Source: Brevundimonas fluminis
GTDB taxonomy: Bacteria; Pseudomonadota; Alphaproteobacteria; Caulobacterales; Caulobacteraceae
Assembly (NCBI RefSeq): GCF_003934285.1
Contig: NZ_RQWJ01000002.1
Coordinates: forward strand, 186,001-250,000
DNA: 64,000 nt
Reading direction: 5' to 3'
Position 1 is the first letter of the stretch. Each line of letters opens with the position of its first letter. The position numbers and the translations under genes are program-made. Below the pieces are notes generated by a model that did not search any database, was not told where the DNA came from, and saw only the letters and a program-made list of their open reading frames with translations. Below are positions 44,951-53,527 of the stretch, in pieces.

Positions 44951-47900
44951 GTGACCGTGACCGAAACGGAACAGCGTCCCCCTGCGCCGCGCCGCCGACG
45001 TCGGGTCGCCGCGGCGCGGGTCGCGGTCGCCGTGCTCGCGATCCTGCTGGTGCTCGCCTTGGCCGCCTGGCTGGGCCGCCGCACCCTCGCGCGCGAGGCG
45101 GTCGTCTTCTGGCTGGAGCGGCGCGGGGTGGAGGCGGACGTCCGCGTCGACCGGCTGGAGCTGAACGGCATGGTGGGAGCCGTGACGCTCGGCGACCCGG
45201 ACGCCCCCCAGGTCACGGCCCCCCGGGTCGAGATCGACTGGACCGTCGGCGCGCCGTGGCGGGCCGGCGGCATGGGACCGACGCCGACGCGCGTGCGGCT
45301 GGTCGCGCCGGTGGTCCGGGCCCGCTGGACGGGCCGGCGTCTCAGCTTCGGACGGCTGGACCCGCTGATCGACGAATTCGCCCGCCGCCCGGCGCGCACC
45401 GATCAGGTCGGGCCCGTGATCCTGATGGAGAAGGCCACGGTCCGGCTGGATTCCGACTGGGGCCGCACGACCCTGCTCGGCGACGCGAGGGTGACGGACG
45501 GCGAGCTGGCGTCTCTCGACGCCGTGCTGCCTGCCGCGGACTACCGGCGCGGCGACCGGTTCGCGCGCGGCGTCGAGGGACGCGTCGATCTCGCCACGGT
45601 CCAGGGCCGGACGCGGTTCGACCTGACCCTGGCTTCGACCGAAGTCGACCTTCCGGGCGTCTCCGGGTCGGGACTCAAGCTGAACCTGCGGGGCGTCGCG
45701 GCCTACCCCGACGTCGGTCGCCGTTCGGCCGACGGTCCGGTGCGGATGGACGGCGCCGTCTCGCTGGATCGCGTCGCCGCGGGGGGGTGGTCGGGACGCG
45801 GGATCGACGCGTCCCTGTCCTTCGTCGGCGAGGCCTCCGGCGCGGGCGAGGAGTTCGCCCTGAGCGGCCTGACCACGCTGGAAGTCGACGGAGCCGCGGT
45901 CGCCGGCCCCGTCGAGGCGACCGGGGCCCGCGTCGGAGCGTCCGGCGCCCGCGCCCGTCTGGCCTTCGACGACGGCGCGCCGCTGTGGCGTCTGGACGGC
46001 CCGATGACCCTCGCGTCGACCACGCTGCGGGCCGACGGCTTCCGCGGACGCGGTCTTTCGCTGGTCTCGGCCGATCTGACGCTGGGCGGACGCGGAGGCG
46101 CGGTGGAGGCGTCGGGTCCCGTCCTGCTGCGGGCCGCCGGGTTCGAGGCGGGTGGGCTGACCCTGACCGGCGTCGCCTCGCGCGGCGCGCTGGACGTCGT
46201 CATGGACGGCCCGGTGCGGCTGGGCTTCGGCGGCGCCTTGACCGCGTCCGGAGGGCGCTGGCCCATCCTGGGCGCCCCTGCCCGTGACGACGTGCCGGAG
46301 CTGGCGACGCTCAAGCGGGCCCTGTCGGATTTTTCCCTCGGCGCGCCCACCCTGTCGCTGGCGGTCGGACCGGGTGGAACGACGCTGGACCTGCCTCGCG
46401 GCGTGACCGTCCGGCCGCGCTCGGGCGGGACGGCGGTGGTGACCCGGGCCGGGGGCCCGGTCATGGTCGCCGCGCCCGGCGCCGCGCCGCGCGGAGCCTT
46501 CGATCTGGCGCTTCAGGGCGGCGGCCTGCCCGAGGCCCGCGTCCGCGTGTCCGGCTGGCGGATGTCGGGCGCGGGCTTTCAGGCCGACCTGTCCGGCCGC
46601 GCCGCGCTGGACTTCGGCCTCGGCCGCGGCGTGACGCTGGACGCCGCCGGGCGGCTGGCGACGACTCCGGCGGGCCTGACCTTCACCGCCTCGCGCTGCA
46701 CGCCGCTGTCGATCGAGCGGCTGGAGCTGGGCGAGAACGACGTCACCGACCTGACCGGCGGACTTTGTCCGGCCGGGCGACCGCTCGTGACCGTCGCGGA
46801 CGGCGGCTGGCGCGTCGACGGCCGGCTGACCGACGTCTCCGCCCACGCCCCCTTCCTCGCCCTGCGCTTCGCCGACGCCCAGGGGCCCCTGGCCGTGCGC
46901 GGCTCGTCCGCGGGCCTGGGCCTGACCGTCGGCGTCGACCGCGCCCGCGTGATCGACGCCACGGACCCCCTGCGCTTCCACCCGATGGAGGCCACGGGCC
47001 GCGCCGCTCTGGGTGGTCAGCGCTGGACCGGCGACTTCGACCTCTCCCGCGAAGGCGCGCCGGTCGGCCGCCTGGCCCTCGCCCATGACGGCCCCTCCGG
47101 CGTCGGCGGCGTGGAGATCGTTTCGGAAGACCTGATCTTCGCCGAAGACGGCCTGCAGCCCTCGGACCTGACGCCGCTGGCCGCCGAACTGATCCGCTCG
47201 CCGGTGACCGGCCGCGTCCGCTTCGACGGCCGCGTCGACTGGACGGCCGAGCCCGACGGCGGGACCAGCGGCGGGCTCCTGACCCTCGACGACCTCGACT
47301 TCGACAGTCCGGCCGGCCCGGTCGAGGGCCTGTCCGGGAACGTCCGCCTGACCGGCCTGGCCCCGCTGGAGACCGCGGCGGACCAGTCGGTGACGATCGA
47401 GAAGGTCGCGGCCCTGACGGACGCGACGGACCTGACCCTGACCTTCGACCTGGACAAGGCGACGCTGAACCTCGACGCCGCCTCGGTCGCCGCGGCGGGC
47501 GGCACGGTGACGCTGGAGCCCACGGCCCTGCCGCTGGCCCCGGACCAGCCCTGGACCGGCGTGCTGGTGCTGGACCGCATCCAGACCGGCGACCTGATCT
47601 CGACCACGGGACTGGCCGACCGGGTGGCGATCGACGCCGTCGTCTCGGGCCGCGTGCCCTTCACCTGGACCCCGGGGCAGGGCGCGACGGTGCAGGGCGG
47701 CAGCCTCTATTCCGTCCAGCCCGGCCGCCTGTCGATCCAGCGCGAGGCCCTGTCCGGCCTCGACGCCGGCGGCGGCGGCGACGCCGTCCCGCCGGGCGCG
47801 GTCGAGCAGCTGGCCTATCAGGCCATGGAGAACCTCGCCTTCGACGAGTTGACCGCCGCCATGGACAGCACCGACGGCGGCCGGCTGGCCCTGCGCTTCC

Positions 47901-48115
47901 ACATCCTCGGCCGCCACGACCCGCCCGTGCGGCAGGAGCTGCGGCTGGGCTGGCTGGAGCTGATCCGCCGCGATTTCCTGAACCGCACCGACCTGCCGCT
48001 GCCGTCCGACACCGGCATCGACCTGACGCTGGACGTGGACCTGAACATCAACCAGCTGATCAGCGACCTGCTGGCCGTGCAGCGGGCGCGGGAGGGGAAC
48101 GGGAACTCCGATTGA
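44951..48115 (+). CDS. ydbH: YdbH-type intermembrane phospholipid transport protein (AsmA-like)
   Basis: The 1054-residue protein has an Arg-rich cytoplasmic start, one membrane helix (VAVAVLAILLVLALAAWLG) and about 950 residues of beta-rich AsmA-like repeats (EADVRVDRLELNGMVGAVTLGDPDAPQVTAPRVEIDW). The YdbH-like C-terminus contains LDRIQTGDLISTTGLADRVAIDAVVSGRVPFTWTPGQGATVQGGSLYSVQPGRLSI. In E. coli YdbH is a bridge-like lipid transporter working with YnbE and YdbL, and both partners follow directly here. The start is GTG at 44951; it could be a few codons off. Confidence 0.9.
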   Translation: MTVTETEQRPPAPRRRRRVAAARVAVAVLAILLVLALAAWLGRRTLAREAVVFWLERRGVEADVRVDRLELNGMVGAVTLGDPDAPQVTAPRVEIDWTVGAPWRAGGMGPTPTRVRLVAPVVRARWTGRRLSFGRLDPLIDEFARRPARTDQVGPVILMEKATVRLDSDWGRTTLLGDARVTDGELASLDAVLPAADYRRGDRFARGVEGRVDLATVQGRTRFDLTLASTEVDLPGVSGSGLKLNLRGVAAYPDVGRRSADGPVRMDGAVSLDRVAAGGWSGRGIDASLSFVGEASGAGEEFALSGLTTLEVDGAAVAGPVEATGARVGASGARARLAFDDGAPLWRLDGPMTLASTTLRADGFRGRGLSLVSADLTLGGRGGAVEASGPVLLRAAGFEAGGLTLTGVASRGALDVVMDGPVRLGFGGALTASGGRWPILGAPARDDVPELATLKRALSDFSLGAPTLSLAVGPGGTTLDLPRGVTVRPRSGGTAVVTRAGGPVMVAAPGAAPRGAFDLALQGGGLPEARVRVSGWRMSGAGFQADLSGRAALDFGLGRGVTLDAAGRLATTPAGLTFTASRCTPLSIERLELGENDVTDLTGGLCPAGRPLVTVADGGWRVDGRLTDVSAHAPFLALRFADAQGPLAVRGSSAGLGLTVGVDRARVIDATDPLRFHPMEATGRAALGGQRWTGDFDLSREGAPVGRLALAHDGPSGVGGVEIVSEDLIFAEDGLQPSDLTPLAAELIRSPVTGRVRFDGRVDWTAEPDGGTSGGLLTLDDLDFDSPAGPVEGLSGNVRLTGLAPLETAADQSVTIEKVAALTDATDLTLTFDLDKATLNLDAASVAAAGGTVTLEPTALPLAPDQPWTGVLVLDRIQTGDLISTTGLADRVAIDAVVSGRVPFTWTPGQGATVQGGSLYSVQPGRLSIQREALSGLDAGGGGDAVPPGAVEQLAYQAMENLAFDELTAAMDSTDGGRLALRFHILGRHDPPVRQELRLGWLELIRRDFLNRTDLPLPSDTGIDLTLDVDLNINQLISDLLAVQRAREGNGNSD

Positions 48116-48197
48116 GGCCGTCGCGTTCGCCCATTCAGACCGCGTTCATCCCTGGCTTGGCCTTATGGCGGCGAACGCACTTTCAGGATGACCGCCC

Positions 48198-48392
48198 ATG
48201 AAGTTCGACATGAAGCGCGCCGCCGCCCACCTGGCCGTCGGACTGACCGCGGTGACGATCGCCGCCTGCACGCCGACCGTTCGGCTGCAGGTCGATCCGA
48301 TCCAGATCTACGCCAAGCTGGACGCCGACGTGCGCGTCCGCCTGGACCGCGAACTGGAGCAGTTGCTCCAGGAAAACCCCAACCTGTTCTGA
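48198..48392 (+). CDS. ynbE: YnbE-type outer-membrane lipoprotein
   Basis: The 64-residue lipoprotein has signal MKFDMKRAAAHLAVGLTAVTIAAC (lipobox IAAC, Cys24) and a short mature part CTPTVRLQVDPIQIYAKLDADVRVRLDRELEQLLQENPNLF. That matches the YnbE pattern CxPTVxxxxPxxPIxINxNVxI in length and order. In E. coli YnbE extends the YdbH beta-sheet to the outer membrane. It lies 82 bp after ydbH and 22 bp before ydbL. Confidence 0.9.
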   Translation: MKFDMKRAAAHLAVGLTAVTIAACTPTVRLQVDPIQIYAKLDADVRVRLDRELEQLLQENPNLF

Positions 48393-48414
48393 ACGTGACC
48401 GGGGGAGAGAGACC

Positions 48415-48780
48415 ATGACCTTCCGCAAGACCTTCGTCGCCGTCGCCGCCGTGGCCGCCCTGGCCGTCGCCGCGGCGGGCGCCGCCTTCGCCCAGTCGGC
48501 CGAGCAGAAGGCGCTGGTCGACCGCGCCAAGGCCGAGGGCACCGTCGGCGAGCAGTCCGACGGCTATCTGGGCTTCCGCGTCGCCTCGACCGACGCGGGC
48601 CTGCAGACCGCCGTGCGCGTCACCAACGACGGCCGCCGCGCCGCCTACGCCCGCGCCGCCGCCGAGACCGGCGTCAGCGTCGACGTGGCCGCCGCCCGCG
48701 CCTTCGAAACCATCGTCCAGCCCCGCATCTCGTCGGGCCAGTGGTGGCGAAACGCCTCGGGCCAGTGGGTCCGGCGCTGA
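48415..48780 (+). CDS. ydbL: YdbL (DUF1318) periplasmic protein
   Basis: The 121-residue exported protein has a signal peptide (ending AGAAFAQ), then KALVDRAKAEGTVGEQSDGYLGFR, VNNGRRAAY-like VTNDGRRAAYARAAAETGVSV and the end WWRNASGQWVRR. These are the DUF1318 hallmarks. YdbL is thought to help YdbH and YnbE interact or fold. GGGGGAGAGA precedes the ATG. A perfect terminator begins 25 nt after the stop. Confidence 0.92.
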   Translation: MTFRKTFVAVAAVAALAVAAAGAAFAQSAEQKALVDRAKAEGTVGEQSDGYLGFRVASTDAGLQTAVRVTNDGRRAAYARAAAETGVSVDVAAARAFETIVQPRISSGQWWRNASGQWVRR

Positions 48781-48805
48781 CCTCGGCGGCATTCTGAACT
48801 AGGGA

Positions 48806-48839
48806 ACGGGCCATGACCTCGCGTCTGGCCCGTTTTTTT
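48806..48839 (+). terminator. Perfect intrinsic terminator overlapping the next start codon
   Basis: ACGGGCCA (48806-48813) pairs with TGGCCCGT (48826-48833), followed directly by a run of seven T (48833-48839). It ends the ydbH-ynbE-ydbL unit but also contains the ATG and first codons of the small membrane protein at 48813. Confidence 0.88.
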
Positions 48840-49082
48840 CTGACCTTGCTTCTGGCGCTGCTGACCGCGGCGGCGGCCACCTTCGGCGCGGCCGCGGCGT
48901 GGCGGGCCATCGGCGGGGCGGCCATGTCGGTGCACGGCTGGGTGGCGCTGGGCCTCGGCATGGTCGGCAGCGTGGCCCTCGCCTGGGGTCTGATGGCGCT
49001 GGCGTTCAAATCGTCCCGCGAGGGCTGGGACGACCGCGTCGACAACACTCTCGATCCGGGCAGGGAGCGGGAGGAGGACTAG
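48813..49082 (+). CDS. Small membrane protein, starts inside a terminator hairpin
   Basis: The 89-residue product has two membrane helices (about 7-30, RFFLTLLLALLTAAAATFGAAAAW, and 38-64, SVHGWVALGLGMVGSVALAWGLMALAF) and an acidic C-terminus (SREGWDDRVDNTLDPGREREED). The HGW-x-A-L-x-L-G-x-x-G core and a charged SSR-x-G-x-DDR end look conserved from memory of Caulobacter relatives. The ATG lies in the terminator of the preceding operon, so it needs read-through or a start within that hairpin. The stop overlaps the convergent methyltransferase by 4 bp. Confidence 0.68.
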   Translation: MTSRLARFFLTLLLALLTAAAATFGAAAAWRAIGGAAMSVHGWVALGLGMVGSVALAWGLMALAFKSSREGWDDRVDNTLDPGREREED

Positions 49083-50212
49083 GCCGCGGCGCGGCGCCCC
49101 GCCCCGGGCCTCAGCAGGCCTTCCGCCAGCGCGCGCACCACCGGCACGGCCACGGCGTCGCCCATCAGCTTCAGTCCGGCCGAGGCGGACGCGGGCAGGC
49201 GATAGCCGTCCGGCACGCCCATCAGCCGCGCGGCCTCCACCGGGGTCAGCCAGCGCAACCGCGTCCGGTCGCCCTCGACCACCGCCACGATCTGGCGGGA
49301 GGAGCCCCCGGCCGGCGTGCGCAGGCAACCCGCCAACCCGTCGAAGCGCAGTTCCAGCCGCTGGGTCCGGACGCCCTCCTCGATCCGCACCCGGCGATAG
49401 CCCGCGGCCACGCGCCGTGCGCCCGAGGCCCGCTCCGCCTCCAGCCGCCGCCGGTGAAGGGGCGACAGCAGGGCCAGCGCCGCCGCCGTCCGGTCGGACG
49501 GGAACCAGTCGACGCGGTCGTCCGGCTCGAGCACGCCCGACAGATCCAGGTTGCGGCGCGGCGGCGCGGCCAGAGCCCACCACGCCCAGTTGGCCTTCAC
49601 GGCGTCCGGCAAGCGGTCGTGTGCCGCGATCAGCCGGCTCGAGTGGAACGGCGCGACCGGCTCCGCGACCTCCGGCGGGGCCACTCCCCTCACCCCGACG
49701 ACGAACAGTCGCGGCCGCGACTGCGGGAGCCAGTGCGCCGCGTCGATTTCCAGCGCCCCCACGCGCCGTCCTCCCTCGGCCAGCGCGGCGCAGACGGCAG
49801 CGAAATCCGCGCCTCCGCCGGAGGTCAGCAGGCCGCAGACGTTCTCGACGACGATCCGGTCGGGCCCGCGCCCCTCGGCCTCCAGCGCGCGCATCAGATC
49901 CGTGAAGCCCCAGAAGGCCCCCGAGCGTCGGCCCGCCAGCCCGCCGCGCGCGCCGGCCAGGCTCAGGTCCTGACAAGGCGACGACGCCCAGGCGAGGTCG
50001 GCCCGACCCGGCACGTCGCGGGGCATGAGGGCGCTCACGTCGCCCTCATGGAACGGAACGTCCGGGTGGTTGCTGCGAAACGCGCGGGACTTGGCCGGGT
50101 CCAGATCGTTGGCGAAGCCCACGCGCCAGCCGTGCAGACCCAGCCCGGCCAGACCGCCGCCCGCGAAGAACTCCCACGCGACGGGCGCGTTGTCGGCGAC
50201 GTGATTCGTCAT
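49079..50212 (-). CDS. DNA (cytosine-5) methyltransferase without restriction partner
   Basis: The 377-residue enzyme shows the C5-methyltransferase motifs in order: I (WEFFAGGGLAGLGL), II (FANDLDPAKSRAFRSNHP), IV with catalytic Cys80 (SSPCQDLSLAG), VI (VVENV), VIII (QSRPRLFVVGV) and X (MGDAVAVPVVRAL). A target-recognition region lies between VIII and IX (about 190-290). No endonuclease, Vsr or specificity gene is adjacent, so it is probably a solitary methyltransferase. The recognised sequence cannot be read here. Its flanks are ordinary chromosomal genes. Confidence 0.93.
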   Translation of the reverse strand: MTNHVADNAPVAWEFFAGGGLAGLGLHGWRVGFANDLDPAKSRAFRSNHPDVPFHEGDVSALMPRDVPGRADLAWASSPCQDLSLAGARGGLAGRRSGAFWGFTDLMRALEAEGRGPDRIVVENVCGLLTSGGGADFAAVCAALAEGGRRVGALEIDAAHWLPQSRPRLFVVGVRGVAPPEVAEPVAPFHSSRLIAAHDRLPDAVKANWAWWALAAPPRRNLDLSGVLEPDDRVDWFPSDRTAAALALLSPLHRRRLEAERASGARRVAAGYRRVRIEEGVRTQRLELRFDGLAGCLRTPAGGSSRQIVAVVEGDRTRLRWLTPVEAARLMGVPDGYRLPASASAGLKLMGDAVAVPVVRALAEGLLRPGAGRRAAA

Positions 50213-50292
50213 TCCCGCACCCTAACCCGAACCACCGCCCTTGACCTGCGTCCCCCGTCCGCGTCGGATGGCGCCGGTTTCCGGAGTTCCCC

Positions 50293-50769
50293 ATGCGTCT
50301 GATCCTGCTCTCGTCCGCCGTCCTGACCCTCGCCGCCTGCGGCGAGCCCGCGCCGCCTCCGGAGCCCGCGCCGGCGCCGCAGCCCGCGCCCGTGCTGGGC
50401 GGCGTCGATCTGGGTCAGCCGGTCCGCGCGCTGGGAACCGAGCCGTTCTGGGGCGTCGACATCGGCCCGGACGGCATCGCCTATGAGGGGGTCGACGTCC
50501 CCCGTGAGGTCGCGCCGCGCGGGGAGGTGCAGCTGATGGGGACCATGGCCGTCTTCACCGGCCAGACGGACAAGGGCCGGGCGATCACGGTCACCCTGAT
50601 CGACACCGATTGCTCGGACGGCATGAGCGACCGGCTTTACCCGCTGACGGCGCGGGTCGAGATCGGCGACAAGACGCTGCAGGGCTGCGCCGCCTCGCGC
50701 ACCGCCGTCATGACGTCCGGCGAAAGCGGCCCCGTGGTCGACGCGCCGACGCCGGCGAACCAGCCTTAA
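50293..50769 (+). CDS. COG3650-like lipoprotein
   Basis: The 158-residue lipoprotein has signal MRLILLSSAVLTLAAC (Cys16), a Pro/Ala linker, then VRALGTEPFWGVDIGPDGIAYEGVD and DCSDGMSDRLYPLTARVEIGDKTLQGCA. These match the conserved blocks of the COG3650/YbaY-neighbour family of uncharacterised lipoproteins, with two Cys in the mature domain that could pair. It is presumed to sit in the outer membrane. Function unknown. Confidence 0.88.
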   Translation: MRLILLSSAVLTLAACGEPAPPPEPAPAPQPAPVLGGVDLGQPVRALGTEPFWGVDIGPDGIAYEGVDVPREVAPRGEVQLMGTMAVFTGQTDKGRAITVTLIDTDCSDGMSDRLYPLTARVEIGDKTLQGCAASRTAVMTSGESGPVVDAPTPANQP

Positions 50770-50804
50770 GCTTTCCCAAAGCGGTTTGAGGGCACGATGG
50801 CGGC

Positions 50805-51959
50805 ATGACCGCCGTGCCCTCTCCCGACGAAGCCGGTCCGATCGCCCCGGCGGACCTGCGCCCCCTGACCGCGCTGCGCTTCGTCGCGGCGGCCTGGGTG
50901 GTGCTCTATACCTGCTGGCCCTTCCTGGACGTCGGCTTCACGCCGCATCTGGCGTCGAAGGGCTATCTGGGCGTCGAGCTGTTCTTCGTCCTGTCCGGCT
51001 TCATCCTCAGTCACGTCTATCTGGAGGCGTTCGGGACCCGCCGGTTCGGCTATCGCAGCTTCCTCTGGGCGCGGATCGCGCGGGTCTATCCCCTTCATCT
51101 CGTCACCCTGCTGGGCGTCATGGCGTTGGCGCTTGGCGCCGCGGCGGCGGGCATCGCCATGCAGGCCCGGGTCATCGACTGGCCGTCGCTGCCGGCCAAC
51201 CTGCTGATGCTGCACGCCTGGGGTCTGGCGCCCGAGGCGGCCTTCAACCATCCGTCCTGGTCGATCTCGGCGGAATGGTTCGCCTATCTGACCTTTCCCG
51301 TCTTCGCCGCCGGGGCGTGGGCCCTGCGCGCCCGCCCGTGGCTGGCGGTCGCCGCGGCCTCCGCCGCGCTTCTGGCGCTCTACGTGGTCTTCCAGAGCCT
51401 CGCCGGCTTCCCGCTCACCCAGGCCACCATTCGCTGGGGCGCCTTGCGCATCGTGCCGTGCTTCGCCCTGGGTTGCGCGCTCTATCTCGTCCACCGGAAG
51501 GGCGGCGTGCCGCGCCCCGGTCTGCTGTCGGCGCTCTCCGTCGTCCTGATCTTCGCCACGGCCTCGCTCCAGATCTGGGACGGCGTGATCGTCCTGTTGG
51601 GCGGTCTGCTGATCCTGTCGCTCGGGTCGCTGGACAACGTCCGCGCCGGGCCCCTGTCCAGCCGTTTCGCCGTCTGGCTGGGCGAGATTTCCTACGCCCT
51701 GTACATGGTGCTGATCCCGTGGACGCTGGTGGCGGTGAACGGCCTCGCCCGGGTGACCGGCTCCGAATCCAAGACCTTCGGTCTTCCGCTCTGGCTGGGG
51801 ATCGTTCTGGGGGCCGTGATGACCGCCGCGCTCGCCCACCATCTCGTCGAAAAGCCCGCCCGCACGTGGCTTCGGAAGCTGCCGAAGCGTGAGCGGGACG
51901 CCGATCACGCGAAAGTCAGGCAGGAAAAATCGCCCGCCCGGGTTTCCCCCGCGGGGTGA
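50805..51959 (+). CDS. Acyltransferase-3 family membrane protein lacking the conserved His
   Basis: The 384-residue protein has about ten membrane helices, LTALRFVAAAWVVLYTCWPF at the start, ELFFVLSGFILSHVYLE, ARIARVYPLHLVTLLG, WSISAEWFAYLTFP and YALYMVLIPWTL, all typical of the AT3 family that O-acylates sugars or lipids. The family motif R-x10-H is R25-x10-T36 here (TAT ACC TGC TGG), so the His thought to be catalytic is replaced by Thr. It may be inactive, use another residue, or serve as an exporter. The C-terminal tail is charged. Confidence 0.88.
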   Translation: MTAVPSPDEAGPIAPADLRPLTALRFVAAAWVVLYTCWPFLDVGFTPHLASKGYLGVELFFVLSGFILSHVYLEAFGTRRFGYRSFLWARIARVYPLHLVTLLGVMALALGAAAAGIAMQARVIDWPSLPANLLMLHAWGLAPEAAFNHPSWSISAEWFAYLTFPVFAAGAWALRARPWLAVAAASAALLALYVVFQSLAGFPLTQATIRWGALRIVPCFALGCALYLVHRKGGVPRPGLLSALSVVLIFATASLQIWDGVIVLLGGLLILSLGSLDNVRAGPLSSRFAVWLGEISYALYMVLIPWTLVAVNGLARVTGSESKTFGLPLWLGIVLGAVMTAALAHHLVEKPARTWLRKLPKRERDADHAKVRQEKSPARVSPAG

Positions 51960-52004
51960 ATTCGGCTACCCAAGGCCTCGGTTCAACAGAACGAAGCACG
52001 CCTC

Positions 52005-52514
52005 ATGCTGAAACGGCTCGCGGTCGCCCTGGTTGCAATGGTCGTCGGTTTTTCACCGCTGACCCCACAAATCGCCCGGGCCGACGCGCCGTACTGGCAA
52101 TGCGTGACCTTCGCCCGACTGACCTCGGGCATCGAGATCCGGGGCGACGCCTGGACCTGGTGGCAGAGCGCCCAAGGCAATTACCGCACCGGCAGCGAGC
52201 CCGAGGTGGGCTCCGTCCTGGTGTTCCGCCCGACCGGCCGCATGACCCGCGGCCACGTCGCCGTGGTGTCCGAGATCCTGACCGACCGCGTCATCCGCAT
52301 CACCCACGCCAACTGGGGCGGCAGCCGCGGCAAGATCGAGGAGAACGTCACCGTCGCCGACGTCTCCGACGCCGGCGACTGGAGCGCGGTCAAGGTCTGG
52401 TACGCCCCGATCAATGACCTCGGCTCGTCGGTCTATCCGGTCTACGGCTTCGTCCACAACGAGCGTCTGGGCGGCTCCACGCTGATCGCCTCCCTGCCGT
52501 CCGCCCTGGGCTGA
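52005..52514 (+). CDS. CHAP-domain peptidoglycan amidase/endopeptidase, exported
   Basis: The 169-residue product has a signal peptide (MLKRLAVALVAMVVGFSPLTPQIARADA) and a CHAP domain. The catalytic Cys33 is in YWQCVTFARLTSGIEIRGDAWTWW, the His84 in RGHVAVVSEI and a polar third residue in ITHANWGG. The short single-domain form is common in Caulobacterales and is predicted to hydrolyse peptidoglycan peptide bonds. Its stop lies 11 bp before the corA start. Confidence 0.9.
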   Translation: MLKRLAVALVAMVVGFSPLTPQIARADAPYWQCVTFARLTSGIEIRGDAWTWWQSAQGNYRTGSEPEVGSVLVFRPTGRMTRGHVAVVSEILTDRVIRITHANWGGSRGKIEENVTVADVSDAGDWSAVKVWYAPINDLGSSVYPVYGFVHNERLGGSTLIASLPSALG

Positions 52515-52524
52515 TCCCCCGCAC

Positions 52525-53490
52525 ATGATCCGGCTCCACCGGCGCGGCGAAAAGGGATGCCGCGCCATTGAGGCGTCGTCGCCCGGCACGATCGACCCGG
52601 ACGTGCTCTGGATCGATCTGGTCGCCCCGACCCGCGAGGAGGAGCTGTCGATCGAGCGGGCGCTGGGGGGATTGCCCCTGCCCACCCGCGAGGAGATGGC
52701 CGCGCTGGAGGCGTCCAGCCGCTTCTACCGTGAGCGCGGCGCCACCTACGTCACGGTCGACCTGCTTCATCGCGGCGACGAGGAGGTCCCGTTTCTCGAC
52801 CCGGTGACCTTCGTGGTCACCCCGGGACCGCTGGTGACCATCCGCTATTTCGATCCCCGTCCGTTCGCGATGCTGGAGGCCGCGCTGGGGCGCGACGAGA
52901 CCGCCTGCGCCACGGCGCCCGGCCTCGCCCTCCATCTCTTCGAGATGGTCATCGACCGCACCTCCGACGTGCTCTCGCGCAGCGTCGCCCGGGTGCAGGA
53001 GGTCGGAGAGGAAATCTTCGCCGAGCGCGGCCGCGCCACCAGTTTCGAGCCCTTCATCAACCGTCTGGGGCGGGCCCGTCTGGCCAACGCCCGGCTTGAG
53101 CAAAGCCTTGCGGGTCTGATGCGGGCCTTCGTCTTCCTCGGCCTGGACGACCGGGTCGAGAAGGATCCGGAGGCGCGCGAACATCTCGCCTCGCTGACCC
53201 GCGACGCGCGGAGCCTGACCGACCACAATCACGCCGTCGCGGCCTCCATCGACTTCCAGCTGAATGCGGCGCTGGGCCTGATCAACATCCAGCAGTCGTC
53301 GATCATCAAGATCTTCTCGGTCGCCGCCGTCGCCTTCCTGCCGCCGACGCTGATCGCCTCGATCTACGGCATGAATTTCGACCACATGCCCGAACTGGCC
53401 CGGCCGTGGGCCTATCCGGCGGCGCTGGTCGCAATGGTCGTCTCCGCCGTCCTGCCGCTGGCCTGGTTCAAGCGACGCGGCTGGCTGTGA
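52525..53490 (+). CDS. corA: CorA family magnesium transporter
   Basis: The 321-residue protein has the long cytoplasmic CorA domain (LWIDLVAPTREEELSIERALGG, LPTREEMAALEASSRFYRERGATYVTVDL) and helical stalk (INIQQSSIIKIFSVAAVAFLPPTLIASIYGMNFDHMPEL). It ends with two membrane helices and the basic tail KRRGWL. The YGMN filter motif is intact, so Mg2+ (or Co2+/Ni2+) channel function is expected. It follows the CHAP gene by 10 bp and precedes kynA by 37 bp. Confidence 0.95.
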   Translation: MIRLHRRGEKGCRAIEASSPGTIDPDVLWIDLVAPTREEELSIERALGGLPLPTREEMAALEASSRFYRERGATYVTVDLLHRGDEEVPFLDPVTFVVTPGPLVTIRYFDPRPFAMLEAALGRDETACATAPGLALHLFEMVIDRTSDVLSRSVARVQEVGEEIFAERGRATSFEPFINRLGRARLANARLEQSLAGLMRAFVFLGLDDRVEKDPEAREHLASLTRDARSLTDHNHAVAASIDFQLNAALGLINIQQSSIIKIFSVAAVAFLPPTLIASIYGMNFDHMPELARPWAYPAALVAMVVSAVLPLAWFKRRGWL

Positions 53491-53527
53491 GTCTTGCGCC
53501 CGTGCGGCGCGGACGCGACAAGGCGCC

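Noticed and set aside
44690..47917. Very long open frame antiparallel to ydbH (over 1000 codons)
   Set aside because: It is a mirror of the ydbH codon bias in high-GC DNA; it reads as Arg/Gly/Gln-rich low complexity with no domain, whereas the plus strand gives a coherent AsmA-like protein.
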